From Fen-1258 sp964595365 (GTDB taxonomy: Bacteria; Bacteroidota; Ignavibacteria; Ignavibacteriales; Melioribacteraceae): DNA of 34,753 nt. A model generated the notes under the pieces. It was not told where the DNA came from. It ran no database searches and saw only the letters and a list, made by a program, of their open reading frames with translations. Shown here one piece after another: positions 7,505-15,964 of the stretch (position 1 is the stretch's first letter; the number at the start of each line of letters is the position of its first letter). The stretch is taken from the NCBI GenBank assembly GCA_964595365.1, contig CAZQQC010000017.1, positions 1 through 34,753 of the forward strand, written 5' to 3'. A program made the translations under genes and the position numbers.

Positions 7505-9460
7505 ATGAAAAAATTTGTAATTAGTTCCTTTATATTTTTCTTTTTAACCGGTTGTCTTTTTGCACAAAGTAAGAGTGATCTGGTTTGTCTTGAATGCCAT
7601 GGAGATAGAACTTTAACTACCAAAAGAGACGGTAAAGATGTTTCCCTATTTGTGAATGGAAAATTATTTGCCGCATCGATTCACGAAGAAATTGGTTGTG
7701 CAGGCTGTCATTCAGATGTTAATCCGGATAATCTTCCCCATCCCGAAAAATTGAACAAGGTAGATTGCTCGGCGTGTCACGAAAAACCGGTGCAGTATTA
7801 CAAAAGAAGTCTTCATGGTCAAGCATTTCAAGCCGGTAAAACTCTGGCTCCAACCTGCATAACATGTCATTCCAAACATGAAATTCTTTCATCGAAAAAC
7901 CCGAAATCGAGAACATTTGTGATGAACATTCCCTCGCTCTGCGGCCAGTGTCACAAAGAAGGAACTCAAGTTTCAAAACTGGTCAATCCCGAAGAAAGAA
8001 AAGTTTTAGCCGATTACTCGGAATCTATTCATGGCGAAGGATTATTTAAAAGAGGTTTGATTGTTACAGCAGTCTGCACAAGCTGTCACACTTCGCATGA
8101 TATTTTGCCTCATACAAATCCGGTATCGACTATTAATAGAAACAATATTGCCAGCACGTGTACTCAATGCCACAGAGAAATTGAAAAAGTTCACATGAAA
8201 GTTATTCGCGGCGAATTGTGGGAAAAACAACCGAACAAAATTCCCGCCTGTATAGACTGCCATGCACCTCATAAAGTTAGAAAGGTATTTTACGACGATA
8301 GTTTTCCGGATGAAATGTGCATGAAGTGCCACGGTAAAAAAGAATTGTACAAAACTGCTAACGGAAAATCTGTTTCGCTTTATGTTAGCTACGATGAATT
8401 TAAAACTTCTGCACATACTGTTAACTCATGCATAAAGTGTCACACAAACATCAGCAAGTCGAAGAACCCGGTATGTTTGAACAGCGGCAAGGTCGATTGC
8501 TCTATCTGTCATAGCGAACAGGTCGACGATTATAACATTAGCATTCACGGAACCAAGCATGTCTCCGGTGATGCCCGCGCGCCATACTGCACCGATTGCC
8601 ATACCAAACACAATGTTCAATCGAAGAAGAATACGGATTCACAAACATTCGCACGAAATGTTCCCGAGCTTTGCGGCAGATGCCACCGCGAAGGTAAAAA
8701 CATTGCTATAGCAATAGATGAAAGTAATAGAGGAATAGTGTCGAGTTACAGAGAAAGTATTCACGGGAAAGGTTTACTTCAAAGCGGGCTATTGGTAACG
8801 GCAACTTGCGTCAATTGTCATTCAAGTCATAAAGAATTGCCTCCGGGAGATCCTCGCTCTACAATTAACCCGAAACGGATCGCAACTACATGCGCTCAAT
8901 GCCATCTTGGTGTTTACGAACAGTTTCAAAACGGTATTCACAGTTCAACTGTAACTAAGACCGACAAGAGACTTCCGGTCTGCAACGATTGTCACTTTTC
9001 GCACGAAATTAACCGTGTAGATCTGAAAGATTTTAGACAAACGATTATTAATCAGTGTGGAAAGTGTCACGAAGATGTTGCGTCAACTTACTTTCAAACT
9101 TTTCACGGTAAGGTTTCCAAATTGGGCGAAAGTGGTGCGGCTAAATGTTTCGATTGCCATGGTTCACACAATATTCTTCCACCGGAAAATCCGAAATCGA
9201 CCCTTAGCAGGCAGAACATTGTTCAAACATGCAAAAAGTGTCACGAGAATTCAAACAGAATGTTCGTTGGTTACCTAACCCACGCAACACATCATAATAG
9301 AGATAAATATCCTTATCTGTTTTATACATTTTGGTTCATGACAATTTTACTTGTAGGCACGTTTACATTTTTTGGAATTCACACTTTGTTGTGGCTGCCG
9401 AGAGCTCTTAAGGAAAAGAAAGCAAAATCAAAACAGTTAAAAAACAACCGGAAAAATTAA
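7505..9460 (+). CDS. 19-haem c-type cytochrome with C-terminal membrane anchor
   Basis: 651 aa with a hydrophobic export signal (residues 1-21), 19 CxxCH motifs and one transmembrane helix near residues 601-630 followed by a lysine-rich cytoplasmic tail. The haem part is an internal duplication: the block around LCGQCHKEG..ESIHGEGL..VCTSCHTSH..STINRNN..TCTQCH recurs as LCGRCHREG..ESIHGKGL..TCVNCHSSH..STINPKR..TCAQCH about 260 residues later. The signal also contains LTGC, a possible lipobox, so the N-terminus may be lipidated or cleaved after LFAQ. The gene's stop and the next gene's start overlap (TAATG), which implies a two-gene unit with the di-haem cytochrome b. Likely role: periplasmic-side acceptor for electrons from quinol oxidised by that cytochrome b. 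Confidence 0.87.
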   Translation: MKKFVISSFIFFFLTGCLFAQSKSDLVCLECHGDRTLTTKRDGKDVSLFVNGKLFAASIHEEIGCAGCHSDVNPDNLPHPEKLNKVDCSACHEKPVQYYKRSLHGQAFQAGKTLAPTCITCHSKHEILSSKNPKSRTFVMNIPSLCGQCHKEGTQVSKLVNPEERKVLADYSESIHGEGLFKRGLIVTAVCTSCHTSHDILPHTNPVSTINRNNIASTCTQCHREIEKVHMKVIRGELWEKQPNKIPACIDCHAPHKVRKVFYDDSFPDEMCMKCHGKKELYKTANGKSVSLYVSYDEFKTSAHTVNSCIKCHTNISKSKNPVCLNSGKVDCSICHSEQVDDYNISIHGTKHVSGDARAPYCTDCHTKHNVQSKKNTDSQTFARNVPELCGRCHREGKNIAIAIDESNRGIVSSYRESIHGKGLLQSGLLVTATCVNCHSSHKELPPGDPRSTINPKRIATTCAQCHLGVYEQFQNGIHSSTVTKTDKRLPVCNDCHFSHEINRVDLKDFRQTIINQCGKCHEDVASTYFQTFHGKVSKLGESGAAKCFDCHGSHNILPPENPKSTLSRQNIVQTCKKCHENSNRMFVGYLTHATHHNRDKYPYLFYTFWFMTILLVGTFTFFGIHTLLWLPRALKEKKAKSKQLKNNRKN

Positions 9461-10317
9461 TGTCTGAAATTAATCAAGAACATAACGAAAAGTATTACGA
9501 ACGATTTGATGCTTACTCGAGGTTTCTTCATGTGCTGGTTATAATCAGTTTCATTTCTCTTGCAATAACTGGAATGGTAATAAAATTTTCCGGGGTGGGA
9601 GTATTTCAAACCTTATCAAAGATATTAGGCGGTTATGAAGTTACCGGTTTTATTCACAGGACTGCGGCTGTTATTACATTTATCTATTTCTTTCTCCACA
9701 TCACTTACTTGCTAAGAAAAAAAATTAAACGGGGCTTACCAGTTACATCTTTTCTGAAGGGAGAAAATTCTCTCGTTCCCAATAAGAGAGATATAACGGA
9801 ATTTGTTCAAACAATGAAGTGGTTTTTTGGAAAGGGGCCACGACCGCAATATGGAAGATGGACATACTGGGAGAAGTTCGACTACTTTGCAGTTTTCTGG
9901 GGTGTTGCAATAATAGGATTCAGCGGATTAATCCTATGGTTCCCGGAATTGTTCACATCAATTGGATTCCCGGGATGGTTCATTAACATCGCTACTATTA
10001 TTCACAGCGACGAAGCATTGCTTGCGGTCGGATTCATTTTTACAGTTCATTTCTTTAACACGCACTTCAGGCCCGATAAATTTCCAATGGACACAGTAAT
10101 TTTCACCGGTAAAGTGAAAGTTGAAGAATTGAAGGAAGACCGTCCAAGAGAGTATGAACAAATAATGCAAAATGAGGAACTTCAAAAAAGATTTTCTAAC
10201 GAAGCGCCATCTCCAGCCTTAACAAAGGCGGCAAAAATTTTCGGGTTTACGGCTTTGACTATCGGAATAATTTTAATCGGATTAATTATTTATTCCATGT
10301 TGTTCCTGTATCAGTAA
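9460..10317 (+). CDS. Cytochrome b561/formate-dehydrogenase-gamma-like membrane subunit
   Basis: 285 aa with four to five transmembrane helices and candidate haem-b ligands in the expected helices: H24 (SRFLHVL), H66 (FIHRTAA), H80, and histidines in TIIHSDEALL and FTVHFFNTHF. The pattern matches prokaryotic di-haem cytochrome b subunits of the formate dehydrogenase gamma/cytochrome b561 group, which exchange electrons with menaquinone. It is translationally coupled to the 19-haem cytochrome and is clearly homologous to the C-terminal half of the 805-aa protein downstream (shared HRTAAV, YWxxFWG-type, GLILWFP and FPMD/YPMS motifs). A last hydrophobic helix at residues 259-282 is an addition not expected for the four-helix core. 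Likely a quinol:cytochrome c oxidoreductase subunit. Confidence 0.86.
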   Translation: MSEINQEHNEKYYERFDAYSRFLHVLVIISFISLAITGMVIKFSGVGVFQTLSKILGGYEVTGFIHRTAAVITFIYFFLHITYLLRKKIKRGLPVTSFLKGENSLVPNKRDITEFVQTMKWFFGKGPRPQYGRWTYWEKFDYFAVFWGVAIIGFSGLILWFPELFTSIGFPGWFINIATIIHSDEALLAVGFIFTVHFFNTHFRPDKFPMDTVIFTGKVKVEELKEDRPREYEQIMQNEELQKRFSNEAPSPALTKAAKIFGFTALTIGIILIGLIIYSMLFLYQ

Positions 10318-10340
10318 TATTGAACTACGGAGCTTAATTA

Positions 10341-12758
10341 ATGATATCGTTCTCAAAAACAATTTTTACGGTAATGTTTCTCTTCTTTTCTATCTTTATC
10401 CCGAATGCCCGACTCAACGCTCAGAATTTCAAATGTGTAGATTGTCACGAAAATGTTATTCAGAAATCTGTTCACGATGGAGCTATTGGCTGCCAGGACT
10501 GCCATGCTGATATTCAAGATGAGACTCACATCGAGAAAAAAAATTACAAAAAGGTTAGATGCGAAACATGTCACGAAGAATATGCTAACCTTGTCAAAAG
10601 TGATATTCACCATCGTCTAAAGAGTAAAGTTAAGAATCCGCCGGACTGTAAAATTTGCCATGGTACACATTTAATAAATGCACCGCCAAAAGACAATAGT
10701 CTCAAAGTAAAAGAGATTTGTTCAAAGTGTCACGCAAGTATAGTTCTTGCTAATCCGTACCACTCCAAAGCAGTTGAAGGAAACAAATGCATAAGATGTC
10801 ACAAGCAAAATGGATATCTCCAACTCTCTCAATCGGTTCACAAAAATTTAGAATGCGCTGATTGTCATAATTACATTTCAAACAACCTTACTAATCATCC
10901 TAAGAATGTTGGCACAATTCAAAAAGCAGACTGCTATCTTTGTCATTCTGCAATTGCAAAAGAGCACCGCGAAAGTATTCATGGAATATCACTCAGCGAA
11001 GGTATTGATGAAGCGGCTATGTGCTGGAACTGTCACGGTTCACACGACATTCTAAAAGTCAACGACCCGAAGAGCAAAGTATATCCGACAAATTTGGCAC
11101 ACACATGCGGTACGTGTCACGACAATCCACAAATAGTAAAGAAATTTTCATTCAGTATTAAAAACCCAGGAGTGCTTTACTCAAACTCTGTACACGGAAA
11201 ACTTATTAGTCAGGGCAGCAAAGATGCGCCAACTTGCGTTGTTTGTCATGGTGTTCACGATATCAAAAATAGAGTTCAACCGGGTTCCAAAATTTCTGCG
11301 TTCAATGTTCCCGGCACCTGCGGACAGTGTCATACGGAAATTGAAAATGAATACGGGAAATCAATTCATTGGGTTCGAACAAAGCAGGGCGTTCGCGAAT
11401 CGCCGGTATGCAACGATTGCCATAACGAACACAGCATACATGCAGTAAACACAGTAAATAAAAAGCTGGAAACAAAAAAACTTCAACAGAGAACGTGTAT
11501 GATCTGTCATGAGGATCCACGCATTGCAGAGCGATTTGGAATTATAGGAGGACAAGCAAAACAATATGAGGATAGTTATCATGGTTTAGCAGTTCTTCGG
11601 GGCGATAAAGAAGCGGCAATGTGTGTCGATTGTCACGGTGTTCATAAAATTTTACCAAAAGATCATCCGGAATCTTCTGTTAATCAAGAGAATGTTACAG
11701 CGACTTGTAAAAAATGTCATCCCAATGCAACGGAAACATTTTCTCAAAGCTATTCGCATCAAGCAGCTACAAAAATGGCTTCCAGAATAGAAGATGTAGT
11801 TGCAACAATTTATTTCTGGTTGATTGTTTCGGTAATTGGCGGAATGATTTTGCACAATCTGTTAATCTTCGTTTACGAAATAAGAAAGAAATACCGCCGC
11901 GAAAAAAGTGAAATTACAATTCCCCGATTCACAAAGAACGAGGTTATTCAGCATCTGCTGCTTCTGATTTCATTCGTAACTCTGGCTGTTACAGGCTTTG
12001 CACTGAAGTTTCATCAAAGCTGGTGGGCAGAATTACTTAGAACAATAGGTCTTACCGAAACAGTGCGTCAGAACGTTCACAGGACTGCTGCTGTAATTAT
12101 GATTGCGGTAGGTATTTACCATGTCATTTATCTGATCTTCACACTACGAGGAAGAGATGTATTGAAAAATCTAATTCCGAAATTTGACGATATTACCGAA
12201 GCCCGCGATAATATTCTTTATTATCTAAGATTGAAAAAACAGAAACCGAAATTTGATACTTACGACTATACAGAAAAAGCCGAGTACTGGGCTCTAATAT
12301 GGGGAACAATTGTAATGGGGCTAACAGGTTTCATACTTTGGTTTCCTACAGTTGTTGGTAACTGGGCACCGGTTTGGTTGATTAAGGTTAGCGAGTTAAT
12401 ACATTTTTATGAAGCAATTTTGGCAACTCTTGCAATTTTGGTTTGGCATTGGTTCTTCGTCATCTTTCATCCTCACGAGTATCCGATGAGTTTGACCTGG
12501 ATAAACGGGAAAATGTCTCTTGAAAATTACCGCCATCATCACGAAAAACATTTTAGAAGAGTTGTGCTTGAATGGAAAGAATTCCGTAGCGGAATAAGAG
12601 AAATGAAAAAAGTTAGTAATTCTACTTTGTTATTTACTTCCACACTTAAAAAGAATGGACTCAATCCCGACTTAATTATTCAAAATGAAATCGAGACCGA
12701 CCATGCTTTGGGAAGTTGGTTAGAAGAAAAAATGAAACCGAAAACGGAGAAAAGTTAA
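10341..12758 (+). CDS. 16-haem cytochrome c fused to cytochrome b domain (CbcL-like layout)
   Basis: 805 aa. Signal peptide 1-27 (ends NAQ), then 16 CxxCH motifs between residues 32 and 460, a helix at 488-512, and a di-haem cytochrome b domain at about 530-735 with H538, H580, H594, H688 and H703 as candidate ligands. A hydrophilic cytoplasmic tail of about 70 residues ends the protein. This fuses in one chain the two functions carried by the preceding gene pair. Geobacter CbcL has the same idea (multihaem c domain plus b domain, inner-membrane quinol oxidase for low-potential acceptors), but with fewer c haems. The start has ACGGAG about ten bases upstream. Probable role: oxidising menaquinol and passing electrons into the periplasmic cytochrome network. 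Confidence 0.87.
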   Translation: MISFSKTIFTVMFLFFSIFIPNARLNAQNFKCVDCHENVIQKSVHDGAIGCQDCHADIQDETHIEKKNYKKVRCETCHEEYANLVKSDIHHRLKSKVKNPPDCKICHGTHLINAPPKDNSLKVKEICSKCHASIVLANPYHSKAVEGNKCIRCHKQNGYLQLSQSVHKNLECADCHNYISNNLTNHPKNVGTIQKADCYLCHSAIAKEHRESIHGISLSEGIDEAAMCWNCHGSHDILKVNDPKSKVYPTNLAHTCGTCHDNPQIVKKFSFSIKNPGVLYSNSVHGKLISQGSKDAPTCVVCHGVHDIKNRVQPGSKISAFNVPGTCGQCHTEIENEYGKSIHWVRTKQGVRESPVCNDCHNEHSIHAVNTVNKKLETKKLQQRTCMICHEDPRIAERFGIIGGQAKQYEDSYHGLAVLRGDKEAAMCVDCHGVHKILPKDHPESSVNQENVTATCKKCHPNATETFSQSYSHQAATKMASRIEDVVATIYFWLIVSVIGGMILHNLLIFVYEIRKKYRREKSEITIPRFTKNEVIQHLLLLISFVTLAVTGFALKFHQSWWAELLRTIGLTETVRQNVHRTAAVIMIAVGIYHVIYLIFTLRGRDVLKNLIPKFDDITEARDNILYYLRLKKQKPKFDTYDYTEKAEYWALIWGTIVMGLTGFILWFPTVVGNWAPVWLIKVSELIHFYEAILATLAILVWHWFFVIFHPHEYPMSLTWINGKMSLENYRHHHEKHFRRVVLEWKEFRSGIREMKKVSNSTLLFTSTLKKNGLNPDLIIQNEIETDHALGSWLEEKMKPKTEKS

Positions 12759-12804
12759 AGTACTAATAAAGCCCGGTTGTAAAAAAGTTATAATTACACT
12801 ATAT

Positions 12805-12835
12805 TAAAAGAGGATTAATACGTTCTTTTATTTTA
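12805..12835 (+). terminator. Weak hairpin between the 16-haem protein and c554-like genes
   Basis: TAAAAGA (12805-12811) can pair with TCTTTTA (12824-12830), followed by a T-rich run. The loop is 12 bases and the stem almost all A-T. It may be a weak terminator or attenuator that separates the two transcription units; the next gene has its own strong ribosome-binding site. Confidence 0.3.
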
Positions 12836-12886
12836 TAAAAGGTCATTAAGCTCCATTAATTAAATTATTTCCAAGGAGGAATAACA

Positions 12887-13435
12887 ATGTTAAACAAAAA
12901 AACTCTTGCAGTTCCGATCATTGTTGCAGCTTATTTTATTTTACCTGCAAGCAACAATGCACAAGAAAAATTCGGTTATGAAGGTGTTCAAGTTTGCGGC
13001 ATGTGCCATAAAACCGAAAAGTCGGGCAACCAATTTAAGATTTGGCAGGGCAGCAAACATTCTCAAGCCTATAAAACTTTAACAACTGCTAAAGCAGATG
13101 AAATTTCGAAAAAGAAAAGCGGAAAGAAAGCAGTTGAAAATCCTGAATGTTTAAAATGCCACGCCAGCGGCTACAATGTAGACAAAGCATTGATTGGCGC
13201 AAAGTTTAAAGTTGAAGACGGCGTTCAATGCGAAACCTGCCACGGACCCGGTTCGGGATACAAATCGATGAGTGTTATGAAAAACATTGCAGAAGCTAAA
13301 AAGAAAGGATTGCTAATTCCTGCCGATACCGAAAAATTCTGCAAGACTTGTCATAACCCGGAAAGTCCATCATACAAAGAATTTAAGTTTCAAGAAATGT
13401 GGAAAAAGATCGAACATAAAGTTCCGAAAGCCTAA
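12887..13435 (+). CDS. Tetrahaem cytochrome c554-like periplasmic protein
   Basis: 182 aa with a signal peptide (cleavage probably after NNAQ, residue 26) and four CxxCH motifs: 37-41, 88-92, 115-119 and 152-156. The segment FKIWQGSKHSQAYKTL after the first haem and CETCHGPGSGY at the third are typical of the cytochrome c554 family, whose founding member is the tetrahaem acceptor of hydroxylamine oxidoreductase in nitrifiers. Here no such enzyme is present, so a soluble shuttle between inner-membrane quinol oxidases and the outer-membrane conduit is more likely. It has the best Shine-Dalgarno in the cluster (AAGGAGGA), suggesting high expression. Twenty bases separate it from the outer-membrane barrel gene. 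Confidence 0.88.
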   Translation: MLNKKTLAVPIIVAAYFILPASNNAQEKFGYEGVQVCGMCHKTEKSGNQFKIWQGSKHSQAYKTLTTAKADEISKKKSGKKAVENPECLKCHASGYNVDKALIGAKFKVEDGVQCETCHGPGSGYKSMSVMKNIAEAKKKGLLIPADTEKFCKTCHNPESPSYKEFKFQEMWKKIEHKVPKA

Positions 13436-13455
13436 TACTATTTTCAGGGCATAAA

Positions 13456-14724
13456 ATGAAAAAAATATTTTTTATCCTATCGATTTTAAGCCTGCCGTTT
13501 ATGATTTCTGCCCAGAATCTAAACGGCAGTATTTCTTCCAGCTTCTATACATTTGAAAGATTTGATACCGCTAAAACTTCCGACACGTTTTTCAGGACAT
13601 ACGAAACTTTATCTCTGAATTTTAATTATCAGCAAATTTCGGTTCGAACAAGAGTCAACTATGAAAGCAATATTGGCAATGCGTTAACTTCGGATCCGAG
13701 ATTGCGTTTCTACAATTTGTATTTTGAAGCTCGCAACATTGTAGACATGTTCACATTAAAAATCGGGCGGCAACCGTTATTCACTCCTGTTACAGGCGGT
13801 TTATTCGACGGCGTCAACCTGAAATTCAAATACGATAATGTTTCATTAACGGGTTATTACGGCGGTAATGTTCCGGCGTATCAGAAATTGGAAGTTACAA
13901 ACGATTTTAGGAACGATTACGTAATTGGAGGCAAATTTGAAATATTTTTTCTTGAATATTTCAATTTTGGACTGGGCTACATTAATAAGAACTTCAAGAA
14001 GTTCGATTACAACGCGCTGCGTTTAGATGCCAATCTCGATCCGGTTACAATATTGATTCAGCAGAATTCAAACCAGTACAAATTTCTTTCTGCAAATGCA
14101 TCTTACTTCTTACCCGGAGTTGTTAATATCGATACCCGTTACGAGTACAATATGGACTTCCAGACAACTTCAAAGTTTGAACTCGACGGAAGAGTACAAG
14201 CCACAGACAAACTCGGGGTAAATATTTATTACAATTTCCGCGAGCCCAAGGTTCGGTACAATTCAATTTTTTCAGTTTTCAATTTTGGCAACTCTCAAGA
14301 AATTGAAAGCGGAGTGGACTACAAGGTTAGTCCGGACTTCACAATATTCGGGAAGTTTGGGAACGTTAAATACCAGGACGATAATTCACAACGCCTCAAT
14401 TTAGGCGTTAATACAAAGTACGGAAGTTTCAGCTACAGAAAAACATTCGGTTATGCCGGCGAGTTAGACGGCTTTTCTTTTTACACCGCTCATTCATTTG
14501 CAGACGGATTTATTACCCCCTCAACTGGAATTTCGTTTACAAATTATAAGCTGGATAAGGATTCGGAAAAGAACAACATAACATCGGTTCTTGCCGGTTT
14601 GAATTTACGTCCCTGGCGGGATCTATCATTCGATGTTCAAGGACAATATTTCAACAATAAGATCTACAAAAACGATTACAGAATTCTTTTCAAAGTAAAT
14701 CACTGGTTTAATACTAATTTCTAA
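13456..14724 (+). CDS. Outer-membrane beta-barrel, probable porin of a porin-cytochrome conduit
   Basis: 422 aa with a signal peptide (1-19, ends ISAQ). The mature protein is rich in alternating aromatic/polar strands (many Tyr, Phe, Asn; for example FYNLYFEARNI, NVSLTGYYGG, NIYYNFREP) and ends in phenylalanine, the usual outer-membrane barrel signature. It has no CxxCH motif. I do not recognise a named family; it is shorter than MtrB (about 700 aa) and closer to a general porin in size. Its place between the c554-like gene and two multihaem genes, with only 6 bases before the 14-haem gene, argues for the barrel component that sheathes a transmembrane cytochrome. The function is an inference from context. 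Confidence 0.75.
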   Translation: MKKIFFILSILSLPFMISAQNLNGSISSSFYTFERFDTAKTSDTFFRTYETLSLNFNYQQISVRTRVNYESNIGNALTSDPRLRFYNLYFEARNIVDMFTLKIGRQPLFTPVTGGLFDGVNLKFKYDNVSLTGYYGGNVPAYQKLEVTNDFRNDYVIGGKFEIFFLEYFNFGLGYINKNFKKFDYNALRLDANLDPVTILIQQNSNQYKFLSANASYFLPGVVNIDTRYEYNMDFQTTSKFELDGRVQATDKLGVNIYYNFREPKVRYNSIFSVFNFGNSQEIESGVDYKVSPDFTIFGKFGNVKYQDDNSQRLNLGVNTKYGSFSYRKTFGYAGELDGFSFYTAHSFADGFITPSTGISFTNYKLDKDSEKNNITSVLAGLNLRPWRDLSFDVQGQYFNNKIYKNDYRILFKVNHWFNTNF

Positions 14725-14730
14725 TAAACT

Positions 14731-15939
14731 ATGAAGATTAAATTTTACTACGCTGCTTTTGGTTTTGGTTTGATTTGCTTTTTAACAATTGCTGCAATTG
14801 GCAAGAAAGATAACGATAAATCCGGTAAGACTAACAAAGATGTGATCAAGTTTTCACACACGGTTCACAAGGATGTTGCAGGATGTACCGATTGCCATAC
14901 CGGAGTTTCGGAAAGCATTTCACTGAACATGAGATTACTTCCTGAAAAATCTGCCTGCGCTACGTGCCATGATGTTAAAGATGAAAAAAATTGCAATCAA
15001 TGCCATTACGAAAACGTAAACGAACCGTTGATTCAGAAAAAACCCGTCATGATTTTCAATCACAAATTCCATTTGTCCGATCAAAAATTAGAATGCGTAA
15101 CGTGCCATAAAGGTTTGGATAACGTTGCATACAGTTTCGAATCTCCGAATGTTATTCCTGCAATGTCGACTTGTATGACGTGTCACAACGGAAAATCCGT
15201 TGCAAGCAACGTTTGTGAATCATGCCATATTTCAACTGCAAATTTGTTGCCGGAAGGTCACAAAGAAGTTGGCTTTCTCAAGTCGCATAAATTTCAAGCA
15301 AATTCAGAAAATTCACAATGCCAGACCTGCCACGACAATTCATTTTGCGAATCATGTCACGCTTCAACAACAATGATTACGGAAAAGAATACCGCAAGAG
15401 ACTTTTATACTTATTATGCACCTCAAAAGTTCATCGATAATACAAAACAGCAGCAGATTACCCGCGTACACGATTTGAATTACCAATACACACACGGAAT
15501 AGATGCAAAAGGCAAAACGAACGAATGTCAGACCTGCCATCAGACCGAAATATTTTGCGCTAAATGTCACGAATCCAAAGGTGGAGACTTTGCTCTTGAA
15601 GGTAACACTCCTTCTTCCCATAAGAAGCCAAACTTTGTAACGATAGGAGTTGGAACTGGCGGCGGGCAACACGCGGTTCTTGCACGCAGGGATATCGAAA
15701 GCTGTGCATCATGTCACGATGTGCAAAGTGCTGATCCGACATGCGTTTTATGTCACGTTGATAATGACGGCGTTAAAGGTACAAATCCAAAAACACATAG
15801 CGCCGGATTTATGAACAACAAGGGAAACGGTGATTGGCACACAGATCGAGGTTCGGTATGTTATGTTTGTCATACAGATGCTAACGCCCGTCCCGGCGGT
15901 GTGAAAGGAGTTGGTTTCTGCGGTTACTGTCATAATTAA
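14731..15939 (+). CDS. 14-haem periplasmic c-type cytochrome (candidate conduit cytochrome)
   Basis: 402 aa with an N-terminal hydrophobic export segment (residues 5-24) and 14 CxxCH motifs; the last, CGYCH, lies one residue before the C-terminus. The class III-like F-x-H-x-x-H pattern occurs (FSHTVHKD, FNHKFHL). Haem motifs often come in close pairs (CATCH/CNQCH, CMTCH/CESCH, CQTCH/CESCH, CQTCH/CAKCH). It has no second membrane segment or lipobox. It follows the barrel gene by 6 bases and precedes the lipoprotein cytochrome, the same barrel / periplasmic cytochrome / surface cytochrome set seen in MtrCAB and the Geobacter porin-cytochrome complexes, although the gene order differs. A role inserted through or docked at the barrel is inferred. 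Confidence 0.84.
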   Translation: MKIKFYYAAFGFGLICFLTIAAIGKKDNDKSGKTNKDVIKFSHTVHKDVAGCTDCHTGVSESISLNMRLLPEKSACATCHDVKDEKNCNQCHYENVNEPLIQKKPVMIFNHKFHLSDQKLECVTCHKGLDNVAYSFESPNVIPAMSTCMTCHNGKSVASNVCESCHISTANLLPEGHKEVGFLKSHKFQANSENSQCQTCHDNSFCESCHASTTMITEKNTARDFYTYYAPQKFIDNTKQQQITRVHDLNYQYTHGIDAKGKTNECQTCHQTEIFCAKCHESKGGDFALEGNTPSSHKKPNFVTIGVGTGGGQHAVLARRDIESCASCHDVQSADPTCVLCHVDNDGVKGTNPKTHSAGFMNNKGNGDWHTDRGSVCYVCHTDANARPGGVKGVGFCGYCHN

Positions 15940-15964
15940 GAAAACTTAACCTCTTAGGTAGAAC

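Noticed and set aside
8042..8416. Minus-strand frames inside the multihaem genes (also 10353-10613, 16284-16577 and others)
   Set aside because: They are antisense shadows: repeated CxxCH codons leave long open frames on the other strand with Met/Ala/Thr-rich text and no domains.
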